From an uncultured Haliea sp. (GTDB taxonomy: Bacteria > Pseudomonadota > Gammaproteobacteria > Pseudomonadales > Halieaceae): 63,331 nucleotides of DNA. The notes under the pieces are model-generated. The model did no database searches, had not been told where the DNA came from, and saw only the letters and a program-made list of their open reading frames with translations. Each line of letters starts with the position of its first letter. The stretch's first letter is position 1. Below are positions 1-8,532 of the stretch, one piece after another. Position numbers and translations under genes: made by a program. The stretch covers positions 1-63,331 of the forward strand of contig CAJXUQ010000021.1 in the NCBI GenBank assembly GCA_913061145.1, given 5' to 3'.

Positions 1-47
1 GAGATTTCTGCCTGTCTCGTGGGCTCGGAGATGTGTATAAGAGACAG
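1..47. other. Nextera adapter remnant, left end (artefact)
   Basis: Bases 14-47 are the Nextera read-2 adapter, whose last 19 bases (29-47) are the Tn5 mosaic end AGATGTGTATAAGAGACAG. Bases 6-13 (TTCTGCCT) match the i7 index I know as N703, and 1-5 match the end of the P7 primer. Genomic sequence starts at about 48. This is library-construction sequence, not biology. Confidence 0.98.
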
Positions 48-387
48 GCACCAGCCCCAGGGACCGTATGCCAAACGTAACCCAGTCAAAGCGCTGGTGC
101 CGGTGGCGCTGCAGCAGAATGACCAGGGCGCGGTAAGCCAGCAGGACGGGAAGCAGATAGGCCGCGAAGCCGATCAGCGAAAAAGCCACGTCCGCCACCC
201 AGGCGCCGGTGGGGCCACCGGCATTGAGGATGCGCGCCCCGGAACCCGTCGCCGACCAGCCCGGGTCCCTTGGGCTGTAGGTAACGAGTGCCAACAACAC
301 ATAGAGGCAGGCCGCGCTGACGCCAATGAAGGCGCCCTCCCGCAACCGCGGGCCCAGGACGCTGTGCTGACTGGATTTCTCAGGCAC
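48..387 (-). CDS. ftsK: DNA translocase FtsK, N-terminal fragment (cut by contig end)
   Basis: This is the 5' end of ftsK, read leftwards until the adapter at 47. FtsK is the septal DNA pump that resolves and segregates chromosome termini; only its N-terminal membrane part is present. From the GTG at 387, 113 residues can be read: a hydrophobic helix at about residues 20-38, then YSPRDPGWS, a junction typical of FtsK, and a second hydrophobic stretch at about 66-90. An AAGGGG Shine-Dalgarno lies 10 nt before the GTG. Divergent trxB next to ftsK is a familiar gammaproteobacterial arrangement. The ATPase and gamma domains lie outside the window. Confidence 0.85.
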
Positions 388-407
388 GCTTGAATTTCCC
401 CTTACTG

Positions 408-431
408 GCGTGGAAAAGACGTTTTCCACGC
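408..431. promoter_or_regulatory. Perfect 10-bp inverted repeat in ftsK leader
   Basis: GCGTGGAAAA (408-417) and TTTTCCACGC (422-431) are exact reverse complements separated by GACG. The repeat lies 20 nt upstream of the ftsK GTG and far upstream of trxB. It could be an operator or a hairpin in the ftsK 5' leader. No regulator can be named from sequence. Confidence 0.5.
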
Positions 432-511
432 GCCACATCACTCAGCAATTGTGCCCCATTTTATGATTATATTCAAAAACTTATGGAAACTATTTAGAAT
501 CCACCTCGCCT

Positions 512-540
512 TTGCCGCGGCGTGGTCTTTACATTAACAT
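512..540 (+). promoter_or_regulatory. Candidate sigma70 promoter of trxB operon
   Basis: TTGCCG (512-517), 17-bp spacer, TAACAT (535-540). Each hexamer matches consensus at four of six positions. It would start transcription near 547, about 80 nt before the trxB ATG. Confidence 0.45.
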
Positions 541-602
541 AGCCAGCCCAGCCGCTGCCGGATAACGCAGCATGCGTCAGCCGCAGAACAGGCGACATTT
601 AA

Positions 603-1577
<975 letters not shown>

Positions 1578-1581
1578 GCCC

Positions 1582-2298
1582 ATGCCGGGGATCGCCCGCC
1601 TGGCCCCCGGCGATGAGTTTCCGCCCTCCAGTCAGGCACTGACCTATCCCAACGGGCTGCTGGCAGCCGGCGGCGGACTGTCTCCCGAGCGCCTGACAGC
1701 GGCCTACCGTCGGGGGATCTTCCCCTGGTATGAGCCACCGCAACCCGTACTGTGGTGGACACCAGACCCGCGCTCGGTGCTCTACCTCGATGCCCTGCAT
1801 GTGTCGCGTTCCCTGCGCAAGACCCTGCGCCAAACAACCCTGCAACTCAGCGTGGACCGGCGCTTCGCGTCGGTCATGGCGGCCTGTGCAGCGCCCCGGC
1901 GCGACAGCGACGGCACCTGGATCAGCCAGGACATGCTGCAGGCCTACCAGGCCCTGCACCGGCGGGGCATCGCACACTCGATAGAGGTGCTCAGCGCCGG
2001 GGGCGAACTGGTCGGTGGTCTGTATGGCGTTGCGCTGGGGCGTGTGTTCTTTGGTGAGTCGATGTTCTCCCGCGTACCCAGCGCGTCCCGCATTGCCCTC
2101 GTGGCCCTTGTGTCCTTGCTGCGCCAGGCAGACTTCAGACTGATCGACTGCCAGGTGGAGAGCGCGCACATGAACAGAATGGGGGCACGGCTGATCAGCA
2201 GGCTGGACTTTGAAGCGGAGCTTGCCCAGAATGTTAATCAGTGTATTGACCCGACTATCTGGGTTTTGCCGGCCCATTGCGGAGACCTGCTGCCGTGA
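1582..2298 (+). CDS. aat: Leucyl/phenylalanyl-tRNA--protein transferase
   Basis: Aat transfers Leu or Phe from charged tRNA to N-terminal Arg/Lys of proteins, creating N-degrons for ClpS/ClpAP. The 238-residue protein carries the family blocks [19 protein letters not shown] at 12-30, RRGIFPWYE near 48 and the core [18 protein letters not shown] near 134-151. The ATG lies 4 nt after the trxB stop, which implies co-transcription. Its last codons overlap the start of bpt, so the two N-end-rule transferases are probably translationally coupled. Confidence 0.97.
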   Translation: MPGIARLAPGDEFPPSSQALTYPNGLLAAGGGLSPERLTAAYRRGIFPWYEPPQPVLWWTPDPRSVLYLDALHVSRSLRKTLRQTTLQLSVDRRFASVMAACAAPRRDSDGTWISQDMLQAYQALHRRGIAHSIEVLSAGGELVGGLYGVALGRVFFGESMFSRVPSASRIALVALVSLLRQADFRLIDCQVESAHMNRMGARLISRLDFEAELAQNVNQCIDPTIWVLPAHCGDLLP

Positions 2299-3014
2299 CC
2301 TCATCCCTGCGGGATCTCAAGGTGTACACCACCTACCCCCACACCTGTAGCTACCTGAAGGATCAGGAAGCCACTACCCTGTTCATTGACCCGCGGCAGG
2401 AAATGGATCAGCTGCTGTACAGCCGGCTGTCACAAATGGGGTTCCGGCGCAGCGGCGACCACATCTACCGGCCACACTGTGGGCGTTGCAATGCCTGCAT
2501 CCCGGCGCGGATTCCGGTGCACAGCTTTGTACCCAACCGCGCCCAGCGGCGCACCTGGCGGCGCAACGCAGACCTTCGCGTGGAACGCAGCGCACATATC
2601 GGCGATGAGGCCGCCTATGACCTGTACTACCGCTACATCGAGCAACGCCACGCCGATGGTGACATGTATCCCCCGGATCGCGATCAATACATGTCCTTCC
2701 TCAATGACGCCTGGGATTGCACCCGCTACTACCGGTTCTTCGCGGAAGAGCGCCTTCTGGGTATTGCCGTGGTGGATGTGCTGACCGATGGACTGTCAGC
2801 CATCTATACCTTCTTCGAGCCCAAAGAGGAGCGTCGCAGCCTGGGCAGTTATGCCATCCTCTGGCAAATCGAACAGGCGCGGCTTATGGGCCTGAACTAC
2901 CTGTACCTGGGCTACTGGATTCGCAACTGCAACAAGATGTCCTACAAAACCGCGTACCGCCCCCTGGAACTCTATATCGACAGCGACTGGCGAGCGGCTG
3001 AGCCCGGGGTATAG
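2295..3014 (+). CDS. bpt: Aspartate/glutamate leucyltransferase
   Basis: Bpt (ATE-like) adds leucine to N-terminal Asp/Glu, complementing Aat in the N-end rule. The 239-residue product has the N-terminal ATE block with [11 protein letters not shown] and the cysteine-rich [17 protein letters not shown] prefer the GTG at 2295, which overlaps the aat stop in GTGA with GGAG 10 nt upstream, over the ATG at 2277. The GTG gives the usual short N-terminus (TSSLRDLK). In Pseudomonas infA follows this gene; here a convergent TonB receptor gene ends 24 nt downstream and no infA is visible. Confidence 0.95.
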   Translation: MTSSLRDLKVYTTYPHTCSYLKDQEATTLFIDPRQEMDQLLYSRLSQMGFRRSGDHIYRPHCGRCNACIPARIPVHSFVPNRAQRRTWRRNADLRVERSAHIGDEAAYDLYYRYIEQRHADGDMYPPDRDQYMSFLNDAWDCTRYYRFFAEERLLGIAVVDVLTDGLSAIYTFFEPKEERRSLGSYAILWQIEQARLMGLNYLYLGYWIRNCNKMSYKTAYRPLELYIDSDWRAAEPGV

Positions 3015-3038
3015 CCGCTCCCCCGGCTGCAGTCGCGC

Positions 3039-5426
3039 TCAAAAATTCAGGCGCAGCTCGGCACCGTAGGTACGCGGCGCCCCGATATGCCCGTAGTCAA
3101 AGCCGAAGGTCTGCAGGTCCAGTGTGGATGTGTAGTACTCTTCATCGCTGACATTTTTCACCCAGACGCCCAGCTGCCAGCCCTCATGCTTCGAGAGGAA
3201 ATCCAGGCGCAGGTTGTGCAGCCAGTATGCCTCCGAGGCTGTTCGTTCCGTGTTGTAGACATCAAAGTAGAAATCGTCAGTGAAGCTGGTATCCGCACGC
3301 AGGGTGATCGTCCCCTGCTCCAGCGTGGCGATATCCCAGCGCACGGTGAGATTGACGTTACTTGCCGGGGCCAGCAGCAGGTCGTTGCCGGCAAGGTCGA
3401 CACCGCTCAATGCTCCTGCCTTCACCTCAGTCGACAGGAGACCGAGTCCCGCCTGGACGATCAGGCTCTGGCTGAGAGCAGCTTCTACTTCTACCTCCAT
3501 ACCGGCAATGGCAGATTCATCAATGTTGACCAGCGTCTGGATGATGCCGTCTATATTGAGGAATTGCTGGTTGTCATAGCGGTAATAGAACGCGGCCGCA
3601 TTCAGGCGCAAGGCACCTTGCAGTAGCTCATGTTTCACACCCAGTTCGGCGCCGTCCAGGGTTTCAGGCTCCACGTAGGTCAATTCAGAGGGGTCGAGAA
3701 ACGCCTGGGCATTGAACGCGCCAGAGCGATAGCCATGGCTCACATTGCCGTAGATCAGCATGCCGGTTTCGCTGCTGTAGTCGAGCCCCAGTTTGCCGGT
3801 CCATTCACCCTCCGTCTCGGAGCGTTTACCGGCCCTTGCAAACACATCCTCGGGATCACCGGGAATCGTGTTGAGAATTGGTGTACCGTCAGCCGCCGCC
3901 AGAATGCGCCCAGAGAAGTCACTCAGCGCCGTTTCATCCCGGGTGTAGCGCAGCCCCAGGCGCAGGGTCCACGCCTCCGACAATGCGAGACTGCTGTCGA
4001 GGTACGCCGCCTGGCTGGTACGCTCCTGGGCAAAGGCATTGTCGAATTGGCAACTGGCGGGTGCGAAGTCTGCGAGGCTGAATCCCAGGCCGTTCAGAGT
4101 GATCTCCGCATTCAGCCCCGCCTCGGTAACCGGCGAGCCGAGAAACGCGGTGCCGGCCACGTCAGCGCAGTCAAACGCATCAATGCGGCCGTCCAGATTC
4201 ATATCCAGATCGCTGAAAAAACCGATGGTCGTGGCGTTGTAAACCTGCTCATTGGACCAGTAGAGACCGACGATGGAATTGAGGGGGCCATCACCATTCG
4301 ACGCGAGCCGTAAGTCCTGCGTGTACTGTTTTGCCTCGCCATAATAGGGTATCGACAGCACCTCCAGCGGTGAACCGTCCGTGTCTTCGGGGTTAAGTGC
4401 CTCTCCGTCATCCAGGGAGGTTATCGATGTGAGCACGTAGCGATCGGACAGCTTCCAGTTCACGGTGAGCGCCAATGCCTGATTGGACAGCTCCCGCCTG
4501 GCGTCCTGATCGGACTCAAACTCCCAAAAGTCCAAACCCTTGCGCTGGTAATCGACCTTGTCCGTTACACCGAGCGCGTTGTACAGCCCATAGACGCCAC
4601 CGCCCAAACCGTCGGCTGAAATGTTGAAGGGCTGGATGCCGTAGTTCACCGCGCGCTGATCGGTTTTCGTATAGCGCAGTATCACCTCGAGAGTCTCCGA
4701 TGGCTGCCAGGCCAGGGAGGCTCGCAGCCCGTACTCGTCAACGGCATTGCCATCCTCAACGCCGGGGTTTCGGTTATCGAACCAACCATCGGCTTCCGCC
4801 CACCTACCGGCAATGCGCAATCCGAGTGTATCTTCCCGCAGCGGTGCATCCACTGCAGCGCTGATATCCCGACGATTGAAGTTGCCGTAGCCGACTGTGA
4901 GGCCACCCTCGGTCTCGCTGTAGCCCGGCGTTCGGGTGATGTAGTTGACGGCGCCGCCGGTGGAGTTTTTCCCGTAGAGCGTGCCCTGCGGGCCGCGGAG
5001 AACCTCGATGCGCTCGAGATCGAATAACTGTGCGCCCTGAATGGCGGGGTTGCCTTTATAGACCTCGTCAATGTAGGTCGCAACGGGGCTGGACTGATTG
5101 AAGCTGTAATCGCTCATGGCCACGCCCCGCAAGGAGAAAATCGGAAAGCCATCGCCCGCTGTGTTCGTGGCTTGTAGATTGGGTATCTGCACTGCGATAT
5201 CGGTAGCGTCGCGAAACCGGAACAGTTCACTGTCAGCGCCGGCAATCGCAGACACAGACATCGGCACATCCTGCAGGTTTTCACTGCGTTTCTGAGCGGT
5301 GACCACGACGTCTTCGAGTATCCCCTGTGCCGCAGTCGGCGCGGAGACCACATTGCACGCCACTGCCATCGCTGATGCGGCAACGTTGCGCAGGTTTCTG
5401 CAACTGTTCGTAGTGATTGCGCCCAT
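3039..5426 (-). CDS. TonB-dependent outer-membrane receptor
   Basis: An outer-membrane gated importer, substrate unknown. From the ATG at 5426 the product is 795 residues. It has a signal peptide ending near SAPTAAQ, a TonB-box-like segment EDVVVTAQKR, a plug domain with VLRGPQGTLYGKNSTGGAVN, and a long beta-barrel ending in a C-terminal Phe (LRLNF), as outer-membrane proteins do. Upstream in-frame starts reach 5489 but would put polar residues before the signal peptide. An acidic DxNxDGxIDxxD segment (4170-4211) resembles a calcium-binding EF-hand loop and is flanked by cysteines. The phosphatase gene upstream on the same strand could be functionally linked, but a 243-bp gap separates them and no substrate can be inferred. 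Confidence 0.93.
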   Translation of the reverse strand: MGAITTNSCRNLRNVAASAMAVACNVVSAPTAAQGILEDVVVTAQKRSENLQDVPMSVSAIAGADSELFRFRDATDIAVQIPNLQATNTAGDGFPIFSLRGVAMSDYSFNQSSPVATYIDEVYKGNPAIQGAQLFDLERIEVLRGPQGTLYGKNSTGGAVNYITRTPGYSETEGGLTVGYGNFNRRDISAAVDAPLREDTLGLRIAGRWAEADGWFDNRNPGVEDGNAVDEYGLRASLAWQPSETLEVILRYTKTDQRAVNYGIQPFNISADGLGGGVYGLYNALGVTDKVDYQRKGLDFWEFESDQDARRELSNQALALTVNWKLSDRYVLTSITSLDDGEALNPEDTDGSPLEVLSIPYYGEAKQYTQDLRLASNGDGPLNSIVGLYWSNEQVYNATTIGFFSDLDMNLDGRIDAFDCADVAGTAFLGSPVTEAGLNAEITLNGLGFSLADFAPASCQFDNAFAQERTSQAAYLDSSLALSEAWTLRLGLRYTRDETALSDFSGRILAAADGTPILNTIPGDPEDVFARAGKRSETEGEWTGKLGLDYSSETGMLIYGNVSHGYRSGAFNAQAFLDPSELTYVEPETLDGAELGVKHELLQGALRLNAAAFYYRYDNQQFLNIDGIIQTLVNIDESAIAGMEVEVEAALSQSLIVQAGLGLLSTEVKAGALSGVDLAGNDLLLAPASNVNLTVRWDIATLEQGTITLRADTSFTDDFYFDVYNTERTASEAYWLHNLRLDFLSKHEGWQLGVWVKNVSDEEYYTSTLDLQTFGFDYGHIGAPRTYGAELRLNF

Positions 5427-5669
5427 CGCTGTTCCGCTGATCGCCGTTGGTGTTATTGAGATGAGCACACTGACGCGTTCAGCGCGCACCAGGGCTGGAG
5501 ACCTCGCAAGGTTTCTTTCAACCTGCGGCCGGCTATTAAATCATGATGTCTTGAGCGGTATGTGACGTTTTGCAACAGGGGGTAGTGTGCGGTTTCCGAC
5601 ACCACTGTCCAGGGCCAGAAGCGCCCCGGTTAAGCGATTAGGAACCTGGTCGCATGCCTTTCCCGGTAT

Positions 5670-6671
5670 TCAGTCTCGACGCTCAGGGAACACGGTTTGC
5701 CAGTCGCGCTGCATGTCAATCACGGTCCAGCCACGCTCGCGGGCTTCGTCCAGTCCTTTATCCAGCCTGCCGACGTGCGATTCCCTGTCGTAAGCCCATT
5801 CGCGTTCTGCATCCGTGTGGTGCAGGTACAGCATGAACCGTGGACCCTGCCCTGCAGCGGTGTATTGCAACATCTGTAGATCCCCGTCAGAGTTGCCCGA
5901 GGCAAAAATGGGCCGCCGTCCGATATGGCTGTTGATCCCAACAGGCTTGCCTTCTTTGTCATCGATAAACCGGATCTCAGGCATGCGCACCAGAACCGGC
6001 TTACCATCCCGCAATTCAAACTCCGTAACCACGCTACTGCCTACGACCTGCTCCGGGGGTATGCCATAGACCGCTTCGGTCCAGGGGCGCATGAATTCAA
6101 TGCCCCCGCCCGAGACGATGAATGTCTTGAAATCATTTGCCCGCAAGTACACCAGCAATTCCAGCATGGGCTGGTACACCATGTCAGTGAACAGCCGCCC
6201 GGTCTCCGGGTGCCGCGCACTCGCAATCCAGTCGCGCACCAGCACCGCGAATTCGTCGGTGGTCATGCCCGCGTGTGTCGTCATGATCAATTCATTGATC
6301 GCCGGCATGCCTCCGGCAAGCGCTGCCTTGACATCCCCTTTGAGCAGAGACGCAAAGGGCTCTTGGGATGCCCACTCCGGGTGCTGCGGCGCCAGTGCCT
6401 TCACTCGGTCAATGGCAAAGAACAGCTGGAAATACATCGGCTGCTCGGCCCAGAGATTGCCGTCGTTGTCGAAGGTTGCGATGCGTTGTGCAGGAGCGAC
6501 ATAGTCCCCAGAGCCCTCCTGCGTAACGCGGTCAACAAATGCAACGATCGAGGATTTGACCACCCCTTCCCGCCAGGACGGGAGCGGGTCAGGCTCCGCC
6601 GCCGACGCGAAACCCACAACAAGCAGTAAGGCCAGAACGGCAAGCAACTGCCCGGAAATATCCTGCTTCAT
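5670..6671 (-). CDS. Secreted HAD-superfamily phosphatase
   Basis: A haloacid-dehalogenase-type hydrolase, probably a periplasmic phosphomonoesterase. From the ATG at 6671 there are 333 residues. It has a signal peptide with hydrophobic core LLAVLALLLVVGFASA, HAD motif I as ATFDNDGNLW (nucleophile Asp and acid Asp two apart), motif II in FIVSGGG, and motif IV in GNSDGDLQML. A large cap insertion lies between motifs I and II. An upstream GTG at 6686 is possible but would shift the signal peptide inwards. Substrate unknown. It is divergent from the membrane protein gene that follows and lies upstream of the TonB receptor on the same strand. Confidence 0.85.
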   Translation of the reverse strand: MKQDISGQLLAVLALLLVVGFASAAEPDPLPSWREGVVKSSIVAFVDRVTQEGSGDYVAPAQRIATFDNDGNLWAEQPMYFQLFFAIDRVKALAPQHPEWASQEPFASLLKGDVKAALAGGMPAINELIMTTHAGMTTDEFAVLVRDWIASARHPETGRLFTDMVYQPMLELLVYLRANDFKTFIVSGGGIEFMRPWTEAVYGIPPEQVVGSSVVTEFELRDGKPVLVRMPEIRFIDDKEGKPVGINSHIGRRPIFASGNSDGDLQMLQYTAAGQGPRFMLYLHHTDAEREWAYDRESHVGRLDKGLDEARERGWTVIDMQRDWQTVFPERRD

Positions 6672-6856
6672 CACGGCACCACGCACTCTCTCGTCAACTC
6701 AGGCTACAATCCTGCCTTGCTGAGGCGGTGAAGACAAGCAACCGTGCCTGCAGCGGCGTCCTGTTCCTCAGCAACCGTCACCAGGCTCGCGAGCCAGCGT
6801 GTAAAACTCGAGAGGGATTCGCCGCGCCGGCCAAAAAGACAGGGAGGCATCATCAC

Positions 6857-7549
6857 GTGTACATCGTTATTTCACCCGGAGGAACGCTGAAAGCCCTTCT
6901 GGGGATCATCCTGTTTCTGGTGATCGCCAGTAGCCTGGGCGTCGCCTGGTTTATTGCCTACCCGCCCGTTGAACGGGTGCCACTGTGGGTGAATCTCTTC
7001 AACCTTAATCTGGAAGCCAACATACCCACGCTCTTTTCCTCACTGCAACTGCTTGCCGCCTCCTGTCTGCTTTTTGGCATCGCCCATTGTCACCGCGCCA
7101 AACAGCAAGCGAGCTTTTCCTGGTATCTGTTGGGCGTAATCTTTATTGGTCTGGCCATTGATGAAACGGCGGCGTTGCATGAGAACCTGACCGTTTATCT
7201 GAGATCAACGTTGGGGACCTCGGGCTATTTCTACTATGCCTGGGTGATTCCCTACGGTCTCGCCGCGCTGTTGCTCGCAGTACTCTTCGCCAATTTCCTC
7301 CTCCGCCTGCCTCGTGCAACGGGGGTGGGCTTTGTCGTCGCGGGGGGACTCTATCTGACGGGAAGCCTGGGTCTCGAAATGCTGGCGGGCAAATACATTT
7401 CCTCGCCCGGAGCGCAGGAAATCACCTACTCGCTACTCTATACGGTGGAGGAAACATTCGAGATGCTGGGCATCGCGCTGTTTATCTACGCGCTTCTGAA
7501 ATACATCACCCGAACGTTCGTCCAACTGGACTACTCAGTGAGGGGTTGA
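6857..7549 (+). CDS. Six-helix membrane protein, function unknown
   Basis: I do not recognise a characterised family. The reading frame is open from 6728, but the GTG at 6857 follows a strong AGGGAGG Shine-Dalgarno (6841-6847) by 9 nt and starts the protein just before its first helix, so I take it as the start. The 230 residues contain six hydrophobic segments at about 11-33, 54-76, 88-105, 124-147, 155-175 and 195-215. Two polar motifs sit at helix ends, DETAALHEN after helix 3 and EETFEMLG at the start of helix 6, with acidic residues and a His that could bind metal or form an active site. It ends next to the tRNA cluster on the opposite strand. Confidence 0.8.
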   Translation: MYIVISPGGTLKALLGIILFLVIASSLGVAWFIAYPPVERVPLWVNLFNLNLEANIPTLFSSLQLLAASCLLFGIAHCHRAKQQASFSWYLLGVIFIGLAIDETAALHENLTVYLRSTLGTSGYFYYAWVIPYGLAALLLAVLFANFLLRLPRATGVGFVVAGGLYLTGSLGLEMLAGKYISSPGAQEITYSLLYTVEETFEMLGIALFIYALLKYITRTFVQLDYSVRG

Positions 7550-7563
7550 GAACCTTCGTCATG

Positions 7564-7578
7564 CCAGCGATATGCTGG
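7564..7578 (-). terminator. Weak hairpin downstream of tRNA-Cys
   Basis: CCAGC and GCTGG form a 5-bp stem with a 5-nt loop 6 nt past the tRNA-Cys CCA end. No T-run follows, so it may be a processing or weak termination site rather than a proper intrinsic terminator. Confidence 0.3.
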
Positions 7579-7584
7579 AGACAA

Positions 7585-7658
7585 TGGAGGCTCGGGTCGG
7601 AATCGAACCGGCGTTGACGGATTTGCAATCCGCTGCATAACCACTCTGCCACCGAGCC
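7585..7658 (-). tRNA. tRNA-Cys (anticodon GCA)
   Basis: A 74-nt cloverleaf on the minus strand with acceptor GGCTCGG/CCGAGCC, discriminator U, encoded CCA, anticodon loop ATTGCAAAT region with GCA, and T-arm GGTTCGATTCC. It lies downstream of tRNA-Gly in the same transcript; pgsA-tRNA-Gly-tRNA-Cys is a common gammaproteobacterial order. Confidence 0.97.
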
Positions 7659-7694
7659 TTGATTGTCACTGTACCAGCCGGTACAGATGGGGGT

Positions 7695-7770
7695 TGGAGC
7701 GGGAAACCGGGTTCGAACCGGCGACCTCAACCTTGGCAAGGTTGCGCTCTACCAACTGAGCTATTCCCGC
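7695..7770 (-). tRNA. tRNA-Gly (anticodon GCC)
   Basis: A 76-nt cloverleaf with acceptor GCGGGAA/TTCCCGC, D-arm GCTC/GAGC, anticodon stem CAACC/GGTTG with loop TTGCCAA (anticodon GCC), T-arm CCGGTTCGAACCCGG and encoded CCA. It follows the degenerate copy at 7801-7876. Confidence 0.97.
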
Positions 7771-7800
7771 TTTACTGCTTCGCTACTACTGTGTCCCCGG

Positions 7801-7876
7801 TCGCCGGAACCGCCGAGGCTTCGCGCCCCGCCACAACCCTGCCAAGGTTGCGCTCTACCCACTGAGCTATTCCCGC
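7801..7876 (-). pseudogene. Degenerate tRNA-Gly-like sequence heading the tRNA operon
   Basis: Bases 7834-7876 match the first 43 nt of the neighbouring tRNA-Gly with only three differences. Acceptor 5' strand, D-arm and anticodon stem are intact, but the anticodon loop is TTGGCAG, so the anticodon position reads GGC instead of GCC. The 3' half is unrelated: there is no GGTTCRANTCC T-arm, no matching acceptor 3' strand and no CCA. The next 33 bases (7801-7833) are a GC-rich segment where the T-arm should be. It is the first element after the strong promoter at 7914-7941. It is either a decaying duplicate or a stable half-tRNA leader. Confidence 0.8.
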
Positions 7877-7913
7877 AACATCAAACAGCCGTGAGGGCCG
7901 CGTGAGGGCGCCT

Positions 7914-7941
7914 ATTCTAGGGCCTGTTACCGCCCTGTCAA
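7914..7941 (-). promoter_or_regulatory. Strong sigma70 promoter of the tRNA operon
   Basis: On the minus strand TTGACA (7941-7936), 16-bp spacer, TAGAAT (7919-7914), then a GC-rich discriminator AGGCGCCC typical of stringently controlled stable-RNA promoters. Start predicted near 7907, about 30 nt before the degenerate tRNA. It begins 14 nt past the pgsA stop. Confidence 0.85.
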
Positions 7942-7955
7942 GAACAATGCAGGGC

Positions 7956-8516
7956 TCATTGTCCGCGCATGACCTCTGCCGCGGCGCGCAGATAAATCAC
8001 CATGGACCACAAGGTGAGTACGGCGGCAGCGTAGAGCATGAAGTAACAGAGTGCCTGCAAGGCGTTGCCATGAACAGTGGGATCAATTGCCAGCAGGCCG
8101 ATAATGGCGATCATCTGGAACGCGGTTTTCACCTTACCGATGTAAGATACGGCCACCGAGGTGCGCTGCCCGAGTTCCGCCATCCATTCACGCAGCGCCG
8201 AGACCACGATCTCCCGGCCGATGATCACGCTGGCCGCAAGGGTGAGCAGGATAGTGTTGTGGCGTTCCACCAGCAGCACCAGTGCCACCGCGACCATCAG
8301 CTTGTCGGCAACCGGGTCGAGGAACGCCCCGAACTTGGTCATCTGCCCCAGACGCCGGGCAAGGTAACCGTCCAGCCAGTCCGTCACCGCAGCGACGCTG
8401 AACACCGCCGCAGCGACAAGCAGATGGTGCTGGAACGGTAGATAGAACACCACAACCAACACCGGTATCAGGAATATCCGCATCAGGGTCAGCGTGTTAG
8501 GTATGTTGATGCTCAA
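7956..8516 (-). CDS. pgsA: CDP-diacylglycerol--glycerol-3-phosphate 3-phosphatidyltransferase
   Basis: PgsA makes phosphatidylglycerol phosphate at the inner membrane, the committed step to acidic phospholipids. I choose the TTG at 8516: it lies 16 nt after the uvrC stop with CGGAG upstream and gives MSINIPNTLTLMR, 186 residues, the usual length. A longer open frame would overlap uvrC. The CDP-alcohol phosphotransferase signature is complete: D46, D49, G50, A53, R54, D67 and D71, followed by several hydrophobic helices. It is the last protein gene of the long leftward exbB-pgsA unit. Confidence 0.95.
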   Translation of the reverse strand: MSINIPNTLTLMRIFLIPVLVVVFYLPFQHHLLVAAAVFSVAAVTDWLDGYLARRLGQMTKFGAFLDPVADKLMVAVALVLLVERHNTILLTLAASVIIGREIVVSALREWMAELGQRTSVAVSYIGKVKTAFQMIAIIGLLAIDPTVHGNALQALCYFMLYAAAVLTLWSMVIYLRAAAEVMRGQ

Positions 8517-8532
8517 GAGGGCGTTCGCTCCG

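Noticed and set aside
19-393. Plus-strand open frame starting MGSEMCIRDR
   Set aside because: Its first residues are translated Nextera adapter, a known database contaminant, and the rest is antisense to the ftsK fragment.
7801-7876. Functional tRNA-Ala (GGC) or second tRNA-Gly
   Set aside because: The acceptor is Gly-type, but there is no T-arm, no paired 3' acceptor strand and no CCA.
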